Below, piece after piece: positions 1 through 7,784 of a stretch of 64,000 nucleotides of DNA (position 1 is its first letter; every line of letters starts with the position of its first letter). The position numbers were made by a program, and so were the translations under genes. The notes beneath the pieces are model-generated. The model worked only from the letters and a program-made list of their open reading frames with translations, did no database searches and was not told the DNA's origin. This stretch comes from Pacificitalea sp040119125 (lineage in GTDB: Bacteria > Pseudomonadota > Alphaproteobacteria > Rhodobacterales > Rhodobacteraceae): NCBI GenBank assembly GCA_040119125.1, contig JBEDTR010000005.1, forward strand, positions 248,001 to 312,000, read 5' to 3'.

Positions 1-516
1 TTCCGGGAAGGCCAGCGCCTGCTCGATCTGCGCCCGGTCGATTGCCGGCAGCGCGCCGAGGATCAGCGCCTGTTGCGATTCCTCAAGATCTTCGAGCAGG
101 TCGACCACATCGTCGGAATCAAGATCGCGCACCGCGTCCGACAAGGTGTCCTGCGGCAGAGCAAGGATCACCTCCTCGCGCAGGCCCTCGCGCAGTTCCG
201 ACAGGATTTCCCCGTCGATCTCGCTGCCCCAGACCTCTAGGAATGCGCGGCGATGGCGGTCGTCGAACTGTTCGATAAGGTCGGCGATATCCGCAGGGTG
301 CAGCGGGTCCAGCAGGACGGTCAGTGCCGCCGCATCTTCGGCATCAATCGCGTCGAGAACCTCGCGCACGCGCATTGAATCCAGCTGCGGATCGAAGTCC
401 TCGCGCGGCTCCTCGGGGGGGATGCCGGGCACCGGCGCGCCCGCCCCTGCAGCGGCGTTTTCCGCGGCGTGCGAAGTCTCGATGTCGGTGTCGTTCTGAT
501 CCGCCCGGTTTGCCAT
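1..516 (-). CDS. mgtE: Magnesium transporter MgtE, N-terminal part (cut by window edge)
   Basis: Only the first 172 codons lie in the window; the gene runs off the left edge. After an acidic, low-complexity leader of about 50 residues (with GIPPEEPREDFDP), the protein has the helical MgtE_N superhelix pattern, including LDPLHPADIADLIEQF, DIAD/LRxxF-like repeats and DSDDVVDLLEDL. In MgtE this cytosolic domain, with the CBS pair that would follow, senses Mg2+ and gates the membrane channel; both the CBS and membrane domains are outside the window. The start ATG is the complement of 514-516. The gene is divergent from rpoE, with about 115 bp between its start and the RpoE-type promoter. Family assignment is firm for the part seen. 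Confidence 0.88.
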   Translation of the reverse strand, partial: MANRADQNDTDIETSHAAENAAAGAGAPVPGIPPEEPREDFDPQLDSMRVREVLDAIDAEDAAALTVLLDPLHPADIADLIEQFDDRHRRAFLEVWGSEIDGEILSELREGLREEVILALPQDTLSDAVRDLDSDDVVDLLEDLEESQQALILGALPAIDRAQIEQALAFPE

Positions 517-629
517 CTCAACCCCGCTTCGCTGGTCACTTTCGCGCACCATAGGCCAGGGTCAGGGAGGCGCAACCGCTTGTGGACGCATTGCACGGGC
601 GCGTTTCACACATATCGCGACAAGCTGTT

Positions 630-658
630 TGATCCGCCCCCCGGCTTTGTGCGTAAAC
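630..658 (+). promoter_or_regulatory. RpoE (ECF11)-type promoter of the rpoE-chrR operon
   Basis: TGATCC (630-635) is followed after exactly 18 bp by TAAAC (654-658). The R. sphaeroides RpoE consensus is TGATCC, 18 bp, then TAAGA, so the -35 is perfect and the -10 matches in its TAA core. Transcription would begin near 665, about 85 bp before the preferred rpoE start codon, which fits an autoregulated sigma-factor operon. Confidence 0.7.
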
Positions 659-750
659 TGGACATGACAGGAACAGCAACTTACGCCGCAACGGCATCAC
701 GCAGGCATGGCGGCCCCCCGCCCGGCCTGCCGTCGGCAATGAAAGGTCGC

Positions 751-1455
751 ATGATCGGAGACGATCCCGACAAACGCCCCCATCCCGATCGACCGCGCGA
801 CAGCGGGTTCGATGACGTTCCTGCGTCTGGAGGCCTTGCAGATAACGGGGCTTCGCACGCCACGACCTCCGCGCGGCCTTCGGCTGATAGCGATGCGGCC
901 GCCCAGGCACGCGCGCAAACCGACCCGTTTTCGCGCGCTCTGCGCCGGGTCGCCCTGCATCGCGACGAGGCCGCCTTTGCCGAATTATTCCAATATTTCG
1001 CTCCCCGAATCCGGGCATGGCTGATCAAGACCGGCTGCGCCTCGGCTCAGGCCGATGAGGTGATGCAGGACGCCATGACCCTCGTCTGGCGCAAGGCCCG
1101 GCTCTATGACCCCGCCCGCGCCGGGGCCGCGACATGGATTTTCACCATCGTCCGCAATCGCCATATCGACCTGATTCGCAAACAGCGCCGCCCGGAGCCA
1201 GAAGATCTGCCTTGGGCCGCGACCGAATCGCCCGACCCCGAAGCAACCGTCGCCGTGTCCCAGGACAGCATCGCCCTGCGCGCCGCCATCGCCCGCCTGC
1301 CCCAGCGCCAGCGCGACGTCATCGCGCGTGCCTATTTCGCGGACCTGTCGCATAGCGAAATCGCAGAGGTGATGAACCTGCCGCTCGGCACCATCAAATC
1401 CCGCATCCGGCTGGGCTTGGAACGCCTGCGCCACGAGTTGAGTGCCCGCCAATGA
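751..1455 (+). CDS. rpoE: ECF sigma factor RpoE (ChrR-controlled, ECF11 group)
   Basis: This is an extracytoplasmic-function sigma factor. It matches R. sphaeroides RpoE closely through region 2 (about residues 72-142, with HRDEAAFAELFQ and WIFTIVRNRHIDLIRKQRR) and region 4 (about 175-228, with the helix-turn-helix LSHSEIAEVMNLPLGTIKSR). In that species RpoE drives the singlet-oxygen response. I chose the ATG at 751 because AAAGG lies 4-5 bp upstream and the RpoE-type promoter places the transcript start near 665; ATGs at 664 and 739 are also in frame. The 234-residue product is longer than the 181-residue R. sphaeroides protein because of a roughly 55-residue disordered leader. Its stop overlaps the chrR start (ATGA). 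Confidence 0.9.
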   Translation: MIGDDPDKRPHPDRPRDSGFDDVPASGGLADNGASHATTSARPSADSDAAAQARAQTDPFSRALRRVALHRDEAAFAELFQYFAPRIRAWLIKTGCASAQADEVMQDAMTLVWRKARLYDPARAGAATWIFTIVRNRHIDLIRKQRRPEPEDLPWAATESPDPEATVAVSQDSIALRAAIARLPQRQRDVIARAYFADLSHSEIAEVMNLPLGTIKSRIRLGLERLRHELSARQ

Positions 1456-2129
1456 CCGATCTGCCCCCCATCCGGCACCACATCCCCGACTCCGTGCTTG
1501 CAGCCTACGCCGCCGGCTCGCTGGACGAGGCCTTTGCACTGGTCGTCGCTTGTCACCTGTCGCTGTGTGATACCTGCCGCGCCACCGTCGCGGCGGTCGA
1601 GGCCACAGGCGGCGCGCTGCTCGAAGAGACCGAGCCCGCCCCCCTGCCGCCCGGTGCGCTGGACGCCATGCTGGCCCGGTTGCGCGCGGGACCCGACGAT
1701 ACAGCCGATGACCAGCCGCCCGCCGCGTCTACTGCCGCGCCCTCTGATACGGCCTTCCCCGCTCCGCTGGGCGATTACGCCGCCGCCAGCGCCGAAACCG
1801 TTCGCTGGCGCAGCGTCGGGGGCGGTGTCCGGCAGGTTGTGCTACCCTGCGCGGGACGGGCCAAGGCGCGGCTGCTCTACATTCCCGCCGGGGCGGAAAT
1901 GCCTGACCATTCCCATCGCGGCATGGAAATGACGATGGTGCTGCAAGGCGCGTTTTCCGATGAGGTCGACCGCTTCACCCCCGGCGATGTCGAAATGGGC
2001 GACGAGGATCTGCACCATACTCCTGTGGCCGAAACCGGTCGCGATTGCATCTGCCTTGCCGCCACGGACGCGCCGCTGCGGTTTCGGGGCTGGCTGCCGC
2101 GTCTGGCCCAGCCCTTCATCGGGATCTGA
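1452..2129 (+). CDS. chrR: Zinc-binding cupin anti-sigma factor ChrR
   Basis: ChrR holds RpoE inactive and releases it on singlet oxygen. The N-terminal zinc anti-sigma domain shows the ligands His10, His35, Cys39 and Cys42 (HLSLCDTC), matching His6/His31/Cys35/Cys38 of R. sphaeroides ChrR. The C-terminal cupin carries a second metal site: PDHSHRGMEMT gives His153, His155 and Glu159, and HHTPVAE gives His189. This domain is needed for the singlet-oxygen response in the studied protein. The product is 225 residues against about 213 in R. sphaeroides, the extra length being an Ala/Pro linker near residues 75-100. It is translationally coupled to rpoE and overlaps the next gene (TGATG). Confidence 0.93.
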   Translation: MTDLPPIRHHIPDSVLAAYAAGSLDEAFALVVACHLSLCDTCRATVAAVEATGGALLEETEPAPLPPGALDAMLARLRAGPDDTADDQPPAASTAAPSDTAFPAPLGDYAAASAETVRWRSVGGGVRQVVLPCAGRAKARLLYIPAGAEMPDHSHRGMEMTMVLQGAFSDEVDRFTPGDVEMGDEDLHHTPVAETGRDCICLAATDAPLRFRGWLPRLAQPFIGI

Positions 2130-2623
2130 TGCCCGACGCCGCGCCCGGCCCCATCCGCCCAACTGATGAGGCGGCCCGCGCGCAGGCCCGCGACCTGATC
2201 GACACGGCCCGCTTCGCCGCGCTTGGCGTGCTGTCGGACGGGATGCCGCTGGTCAGCCGCGTGGCCCTGGCCACCGACGCCAGCGGCACGCCGGTCAGCC
2301 TGATCTCCGACCTTGCGCTGCACACCGGCGCGTTGCGCGTCACGCCCGCCTGCTCGCTGCTGCTGGGGGAGCCGGGCGCGAAAGGCGATCCGCTCACCTA
2401 TCCGCGCCTGACGCTTCAGGCCCGCGCAGACTTCGTCCCCCGCGACAGCACCGCCCACATCACCCTGCGCGACCGCTACCTCGCCCTGCGCCCGAAATCG
2501 GCGCTCTACCTCGACTTCGCGGATTTTCACTTCGTCCGCTTCGTCCCGGTGGCGGCGATGCTGAATGGCGGGTTCGGACGGGCGTTCCACCTCACCCCCG
2601 CCGACCTGATACTGCCGAGCTAA
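2129..2623 (+). CDS. Pyridoxamine 5'-phosphate oxidase-like / HugZ-type flavoprotein
   Basis: A 164-residue protein with the split-barrel flavin-binding pattern of the PNPOx-like/HugZ superfamily (AALGVLSDGMPLVSRVAL, then LISDLALHTGAL, SLLLGEPGAKGDPL, and FHFVRFVPVAAMLNGGFGRA near the C-terminus). HugZ relatives bind heme or FMN, but this one lacks the long C-terminal extension of true HugZ. Its start overlaps the chrR stop (TGATG), so it is very probably the third gene of the RpoE-driven operon and may help in the photo-oxidative response; that role is inference. The longer frame beginning at 2045 lies inside chrR and was rejected. Confidence 0.75.
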   Translation: MPDAAPGPIRPTDEAARAQARDLIDTARFAALGVLSDGMPLVSRVALATDASGTPVSLISDLALHTGALRVTPACSLLLGEPGAKGDPLTYPRLTLQARADFVPRDSTAHITLRDRYLALRPKSALYLDFADFHFVRFVPVAAMLNGGFGRAFHLTPADLILPS

Positions 2624-2643
2624 GCCCCGCTTCCGAGGCCCGC

Positions 2644-4941
2644 TCAATTCGGCGCATCCACCCGCCCGGTGATATGCATGCGGCCATGCACCGGCTCGGG
2701 CCAGACCACCTCCACCGCGTCGCCATTCGTGCCCCGTTCGACCCGCACAAACGGATAGGCGTAAACGCCATCCCCCGCCGCATTGCGGATTTCGCCCTCC
2801 ATCACGATATTCTCGACATTGCGCGCCCGGCCGTCGAACGGCAGATAGCCGTCGAACTCCACCACCCATGTCTTGGCATCCGTCGCCTGATCCACCTGCA
2901 CCGTCACCGGATTGACCGTCACCTGATCGATGGCGGTGAACAGATTGCCCTCAAAGCGCAGATTGCGGCACCGGCCCATATCCAGCCCGGCCAGCGTGTC
3001 ATTGACCTTCTCCACCCGGTCGATATTGCCGTTCAGCGCCTTGAACGTATTGCCGGTGACATTCAGCCCGTGGATGTAATGCCCCGCGCCATAGGGCTTG
3101 ACCACCAGCCACGAAAACCACGGCGCCACGTCGATTGCGGTGAAAATATTCCCAACGATCGTCAGCCCGCCAAAGCTGTATTCGTTGGAATGCTCCGGCG
3201 CGCTGTCATGCTCATTCGTCCATTCGATGAATGAATTGTCGATATAGTTGCCGTTTATCAGCATCTTGACGTTGGTATTGGTCAGGACCAGCCCGGCGGT
3301 GCGGATGCCATCGGGCTCGTGATCGTCCTGAAACCAGTGATTGCCCGCGTAGATATGCCCCGCCCCGCCGGACACGACGAAATGCCGGAACCGCACGGCG
3401 CGGTTGTCGCGGATCTTGGTGTCATTGGCGTTCACGTTGATCGCAATGGTCTCGCGGTCGCTGACCGGCAATTGCTGCTCGCGGCTCAGGAATTGGCAGC
3501 GATCCACCAGCATCCCCTGACACCCCCGCCCGGTCGAGGTAATGCCCCGGTCCTTCATATTGCTGAAAAAGCAATCCCGAACGTGAAAGATCAGCCCCGC
3601 AGGCGGCAGCATCACGGCAGACCCGAGGCTGTTGCACTGAAATTCCAGATCCGCCAGAACCACCCGGCTGACATCGGAAAAGCCCGAGAAATCCAGCGCA
3701 TATTTGAACCGGCGAAAGGTGTAATTCTGCGTGCCCACCGCATCATGCAGCTCCGCCGACAGCTCCAGCGTCGCCGCGCCCACGTTCTTGGAGGTGACAT
3801 AGACCTCTCGCCCCACACCCGCCCCGGTGATCAGCGCGCCGACCGGCACATTGGCGATATCGACCACATTGCTCAGCCGCTTGGGATCAGACGCCGAATA
3901 GCTTGCCTGCGACGTCATCACCGTATCCGCCCACTCCGCGCTGTCGCGCAGGTAGAAGCTGCCATTGCGGATCACCCGCCGAATCGCGGAATTGTCGCGC
4001 GTGCCCACCACCGCATGCACGTCAATCGGGGCGGTCAAATCGACATTGCGCCCGCCCATATCCAGCGCGTCGTGATCGGCGAAATTGAACAACGCCTGTA
4101 GCGCGCGACGAAAGCCCTCGGTCTCATCGCCAAACGCGTCGGCATAGGCGGGCAGGTCGAAATTCCGCGTCAGCGTCAGCCGCGCCTCGGCGGGCATCTC
4201 GACCGTGCCGATAAACCGCGCCGGGCGGCTCAGGCTGGTGTTCTGCTCCAGCCGGTAATGCCCCGCCGAAATCAGCACCTCGCGGCCCTGAGCCTCGGCG
4301 GCCTGATCCGCCGCCTCAAAGGCCGCGCTGTCATCGGTGACCCCGTCGCCCACCGCGCCGTAATCGCGCACATCGACCCCGCCCAGCATCTGCGCCAGAT
4401 AGGCCACCGTCACATCCTCGACCGTCAGATCGTCGATCCGCACCACCCCGCCATTCGGTCCGGTCAGGTCCAGCCCGATATGGGCGTAGGCGGGCGCGGT
4501 GCCCCAGACCATATCCACACCGCCGCGCTGCCCCGAGCCGATGATCGCGCTGACCTCGACCACCTCGCCATATTGCGCCAGCGCCACGCTCGGCCCGGTC
4601 TCGACCAATCCCGGCACATGGGTCAGACTCGCATCCCCCGCCCAAGCCGCAATCCGCACATTCGGCAAATTGCCCGACATCGCCTTCACCCGCGCAGTGA
4701 CGCGCAGATAGAGCCCCGGCCTGTAGGGCGTCTCGCCCATATATCGGACGGGCTCGGTGGCGTTGAGCTTCACGATTTCCAGACAGCCGGCAAAATCCGC
4801 GTCCGCCGGCACAAACACCGCTGTCGGCACCCCGTCCAATTGCGTCGATCCCGGGGTGCCATCCCCGTTTGCCCATACCTCCAGCCCATTGGCAAAGGCA
4901 GGCGGCGTCAGTGTCAGCCCATCGGTAATCGCCATGTTCAT
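2644..4941 (-). CDS. Parallel beta-helix protein, pectate-lyase/GH28-related
   Basis: A 765-residue protein in three parts: residues 1-190 look like a beta-sandwich, carbohydrate-binding-like domain; around 191-205 is the Pectate_lyase_3 signature VRDYGAVGDGVTDDSAAF; the rest has the short Asn-rich, Ile/Val-rich turns of a right-handed beta-helix (NVNANDTKIRDNRAVRF, LTNTNVKMLINGNYIDN, LNVTGNTFKAL). This fold occurs in polysaccharide lyases/hydrolases and in phage tail spikes. There is no N-terminal signal peptide, so export would need a type I or other route, or the protein stays inside. AAGGGGAT supports the start. It faces the rpoE operon convergently. Substrate and location are unknown. 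Confidence 0.72.
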   Translation of the reverse strand: MNMAITDGLTLTPPAFANGLEVWANGDGTPGSTQLDGVPTAVFVPADADFAGCLEIVKLNATEPVRYMGETPYRPGLYLRVTARVKAMSGNLPNVRIAAWAGDASLTHVPGLVETGPSVALAQYGEVVEVSAIIGSGQRGGVDMVWGTAPAYAHIGLDLTGPNGGVVRIDDLTVEDVTVAYLAQMLGGVDVRDYGAVGDGVTDDSAAFEAADQAAEAQGREVLISAGHYRLEQNTSLSRPARFIGTVEMPAEARLTLTRNFDLPAYADAFGDETEGFRRALQALFNFADHDALDMGGRNVDLTAPIDVHAVVGTRDNSAIRRVIRNGSFYLRDSAEWADTVMTSQASYSASDPKRLSNVVDIANVPVGALITGAGVGREVYVTSKNVGAATLELSAELHDAVGTQNYTFRRFKYALDFSGFSDVSRVVLADLEFQCNSLGSAVMLPPAGLIFHVRDCFFSNMKDRGITSTGRGCQGMLVDRCQFLSREQQLPVSDRETIAINVNANDTKIRDNRAVRFRHFVVSGGAGHIYAGNHWFQDDHEPDGIRTAGLVLTNTNVKMLINGNYIDNSFIEWTNEHDSAPEHSNEYSFGGLTIVGNIFTAIDVAPWFSWLVVKPYGAGHYIHGLNVTGNTFKALNGNIDRVEKVNDTLAGLDMGRCRNLRFEGNLFTAIDQVTVNPVTVQVDQATDAKTWVVEFDGYLPFDGRARNVENIVMEGEIRNAAGDGVYAYPFVRVERGTNGDAVEVVWPEPVHGRMHITGRVDAPN

Positions 4942-5097
4942 CGCAGGATCCCCTTCCCCCGGCAGGCCCCGCGGCGGGCAGCCTGCAAATCATCTGGGCC
5001 CCGAGGCAACGCACCATCGGGGATTGCGCAGCAGACTGCACAAGGATCATGGAGATAAGTTTAGGGCACCGTGCGGTGGGGTGTTGCGGGACGTGGA

Positions 5098-5508
5098 TCA
5101 GACCGAAGGCGTCGGCGCTTCCAGCAATTCTACCCCGTTGATTTTCCAGTCACCTTCGATCTGGATCATCTCGTATTTCAGCGCGTGAAATCGGCCTCCG
5201 GCATCGGTGATATAGACCGTCTGCACCATGGTCGCGCCCAGCACCTCGACCCCGCCGAATCGCACCTGCGCATTATCAAACACCATGGGATAGCCCTGCG
5301 CGACCATGCCCGAGAACATCTCAGGCGACCGATACATCCCCTGCATCATCGGGGAGGCATGGCTGAACGCGCGCTCCGCATCTCGCGCCACAAAGGCCTG
5401 TAGTTGATCCGAGATCACCCCCTGCACCTCCGCGTCCTGCGCCGGGGCGGGCGCGGCGATGACAATGGCCACAGCGGCCAAGGCAAGCGGATGAAAGCGG
5501 CAATCCAT
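5098..5508 (-). CDS. DUF4864 domain-containing exported protein
   Basis: A 136-residue protein with a cleavable signal peptide (hydrophobic residues 8-21, then APAPAQ-D). The mature part fits the DUF4864 family: an NTF2-like small alpha/beta fold with ISDQLQAFVARDAERAFSHASP at the start and HALKYEMIQIEGDWKINGVELL at the end. Such proteins are common in Rhodobacterales, are predicted periplasmic, and have no proven function. A GAGGATC run directly precedes the ATG. It could share a transcript with the beta-helix gene downstream of it (156 bp apart). Confidence 0.75.
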   Translation of the reverse strand: MDCRFHPLALAAVAIVIAAPAPAQDAEVQGVISDQLQAFVARDAERAFSHASPMMQGMYRSPEMFSGMVAQGYPMVFDNAQVRFGGVEVLGATMVQTVYITDAGGRFHALKYEMIQIEGDWKINGVELLEAPTPSV

Positions 5509-5640
5509 GCGTGATCCTCCTCAGGTCCTGCCCCAAGATACGACCCCGCACGGCGATTGGTTTCATTTTTCGCGCCACGCCCGCGGGGACGCTCTCCCGA
5601 ACGGCCCCGCTTGACGCTTCAGCGGCCTGCCCACCGCGGC

Positions 5641-7218
5641 TCAGGCCAGATCGCCCGCCAACGCCCGATCAATCAGCGCCACAGTTTCATCCACGCCGTA
5701 AAGCGCGATGAACCCGCCAAAGCGCGGGCCCTGACTGGCGCCCAGCAGCACTTCGTAAAGCGCCGTGAACCATGCGCGCAGCGGCTCGAACTCATGCGCC
5801 TTGCCGACAGCAAAAACCATGCTCTGCAACTCTTCGGCATCCAGCCCGCCATCCCACACGGCCAGCCGGTCGCGCAGATCGGTGAGCGCGGCGCGCTCCT
5901 GCTCGCTGGGCGCGCGGTAGGTCTTCTCGGGACGCACGAAATCCTCGTAGTAGCGCACCGCAAAGCCCGCCGCCGCGTCCAGATCCGGGTGGCTTTCCGG
6001 GCTGGCATCGGGCGCGTAGCGGCGGATGAAGCCCCACAGCGTGTCTTTATCCTCCGCCCCGGACACCGAGGCGAGGTTCAGCAGCATCGCGAAGGGCACC
6101 ACCATGTTCGAGCCCGGCACGTCATGGCCGTGGATGTGGAACACCGGGTTGGCCAATTGCGCCTTCTCATCCTGATCGGGATAGGCGCGCAGCTGCTGGT
6201 GGTATTCGTCGACGGCCTTGGGGATCACGTCGAAATAGAGCCGCTTCGCCGTCTTGGGCTTTTGATACATGAAATATTGCAGGCTCTCGGGCGCGGCATA
6301 GGTCAGCCATTCCTCCATTGACAGGCCATTGCCTTTCGACTTCGAAATCTTCTGCCCGGTCTCATCGTTGAACAGCTCATAAGACAGGCTTTCGGGCGGG
6401 GTCTGACCCAGCGCGCGACAAATCTTGGCGGATTGGGTGACGCTGTCGATCAGGTCCTTGCCGGACATCTCGTAATCGACGCCCAGCGCGGCCCAACGCA
6501 GCGCCCAATCGGGCTTCCACTGCATTTTGACATTGCCGCCGGTGACGGGGATTTCCACCCGCTCGCCATCGGGTTCTTCGTAGACGATGGTGCCTGCGCT
6601 CACGTTGCGCTCCAGCGTCGGCACCTGCAACACCTTGCCCGTCTTGGGACTGACCGGCAGGAAGGGCGAATAGGTCGCCTGACGCTCCGCGCCCAGCGTC
6701 GGCAGCATGATCGCCATGATCTTGTCGAAGCGCTCCAGCGCCGTCAGCAACATCGCATCGAACCGCCCCGAGGTGTAATAGTCGGTGGCCGAGGCGAAAT
6801 CATAGTCAAAACCGTAGCTGTCGAGAAACGCGCAAAGCCGCGCGTTATTATGCTGGGCAAAGCCCTCATGCGTGCCGAACGGGTCGCGCACGCGGGTCAG
6901 CGGCAGGTGCAGATCTTCGGCCAGCATCTCCTGATTGGGCAGGTTGGTCGGCACTTTGCGAAAGCCGTCCATGTCATCGGAGAAGCAGATCAGCTTTGTC
7001 GGCATGTCCGAAATCAACTCGAACGCGCGGCGCACCATCGTGGTGCGCGCGACCTCTCCGAACGTGCCGATATGCGGCAGGCCCGACGGGCCATAGCCGG
7101 TCTGGAACAGCACATAGCCTTTCTCGGGCGGCGTCTTTTCAACCCGTTTGAGCACACGGCGCGCCTCTTCGAAGGGCCAGGCCTTGGAGGACATCGCAGC
7201 ATCGCGCAACTCGGTCAT
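5641..7218 (-). CDS. lysK: Lysine--tRNA ligase, class I
   Basis: This enzyme charges tRNA-Lys. It is the class I (Rossmann-fold) form found in archaea, many alphaproteobacteria and spirochaetes, not the common class II LysS. The HIGH-like motif is PHIGTFGE near residue 50 and the KMSKS-like motif is KISKSKG near residue 290. The length of 525 residues is normal for the family. The frame opens at 7218; a second in-frame ATG at 7194 (MSSKAWPF) is also a credible start. It is divergent from the TerB-like gene with 143 bp between. Confidence 0.95.
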   Translation of the reverse strand: MTELRDAAMSSKAWPFEEARRVLKRVEKTPPEKGYVLFQTGYGPSGLPHIGTFGEVARTTMVRRAFELISDMPTKLICFSDDMDGFRKVPTNLPNQEMLAEDLHLPLTRVRDPFGTHEGFAQHNNARLCAFLDSYGFDYDFASATDYYTSGRFDAMLLTALERFDKIMAIMLPTLGAERQATYSPFLPVSPKTGKVLQVPTLERNVSAGTIVYEEPDGERVEIPVTGGNVKMQWKPDWALRWAALGVDYEMSGKDLIDSVTQSAKICRALGQTPPESLSYELFNDETGQKISKSKGNGLSMEEWLTYAAPESLQYFMYQKPKTAKRLYFDVIPKAVDEYHQQLRAYPDQDEKAQLANPVFHIHGHDVPGSNMVVPFAMLLNLASVSGAEDKDTLWGFIRRYAPDASPESHPDLDAAAGFAVRYYEDFVRPEKTYRAPSEQERAALTDLRDRLAVWDGGLDAEELQSMVFAVGKAHEFEPLRAWFTALYEVLLGASQGPRFGGFIALYGVDETVALIDRALAGDLA

Positions 7219-7361
7219 GGGGTGTTCTCGCTTCTCGGGACAGGGACATCGGGCCCGCAGGCGGCGCTGCGCCGGGCCGGTTCGCTACCTATTGCGGCAC
7301 CGTCGCCACGTCAATAAACATGGTCCGCACCGCGACACCCCAGATCTGAAGGACTGCCCCC

Positions 7362-7784
7362 GTGCCCACCGACACCGCAGAGCTTACCCCGCAGCAATGC
7401 CTCGTTGCGCTGATGATCGCGGTCTCGGCCTCGGACGAGCATATGCGCACGTCCGAGCTTGTGACCATCCAGCGGATCGTCAATCACCTGCCGGTATTCC
7501 GGGATTTCGATCAAAGCGGCATCGGGGAGATCTCGCATCTCGTCTTCACCCTGTTTGAAGCCGAAGACGGGCTGGACCAGCTTTTCACGCTTCTGCGCGA
7601 CCGCCTGCCCGAAAAGCTTAACGAAACCGCCTATGCGCTGGCCTGCGATGTGGCCGCCGCTGATGGCGCGATTGAGGGGCCTGAGGCGCGCATTCTCGAA
7701 GAAATCCGGTATGAGCTGGACATTGGCCGCCTTCACGCCGCCGCCATCGAACGCGGCACCCGCGCGCGCCACATGACCGTCTAA
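7362..7784 (+). CDS. TerB-like tellurite resistance family protein
   Basis: A 140-residue, all-helical acidic protein with the TerB pattern: an N-terminal helix pair beginning LTPQQCLVALMIAVSASD and a second half-repeat ALACDVAAADGAIEGPEARILEEI. The two Ala/Asp-rich helices with paired acidic residues correspond to the metal-binding sites of TerB. It starts with GTG at 7362 and has AAGGA eight bases upstream. It stands alone here, about 34 kb from the TerC/TelA cluster, so any link between the two is only by family. Related proteins act in Ter-type stress responses at the membrane. Confidence 0.82.
   Translation: MPTDTAELTPQQCLVALMIAVSASDEHMRTSELVTIQRIVNHLPVFRDFDQSGIGEISHLVFTLFEAEDGLDQLFTLLRDRLPEKLNETAYALACDVAAADGAIEGPEARILEEIRYELDIGRLHAAAIERGTRARHMTV

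Noticed and set aside
5020..5049. RpoE-type promoter reading leftward before the beta-helix gene
   Set aside because: TGATCC (complement of 5044-5049) is present, but at 18 bp the sequence is AATCC, lacking the TAA core of the -10.
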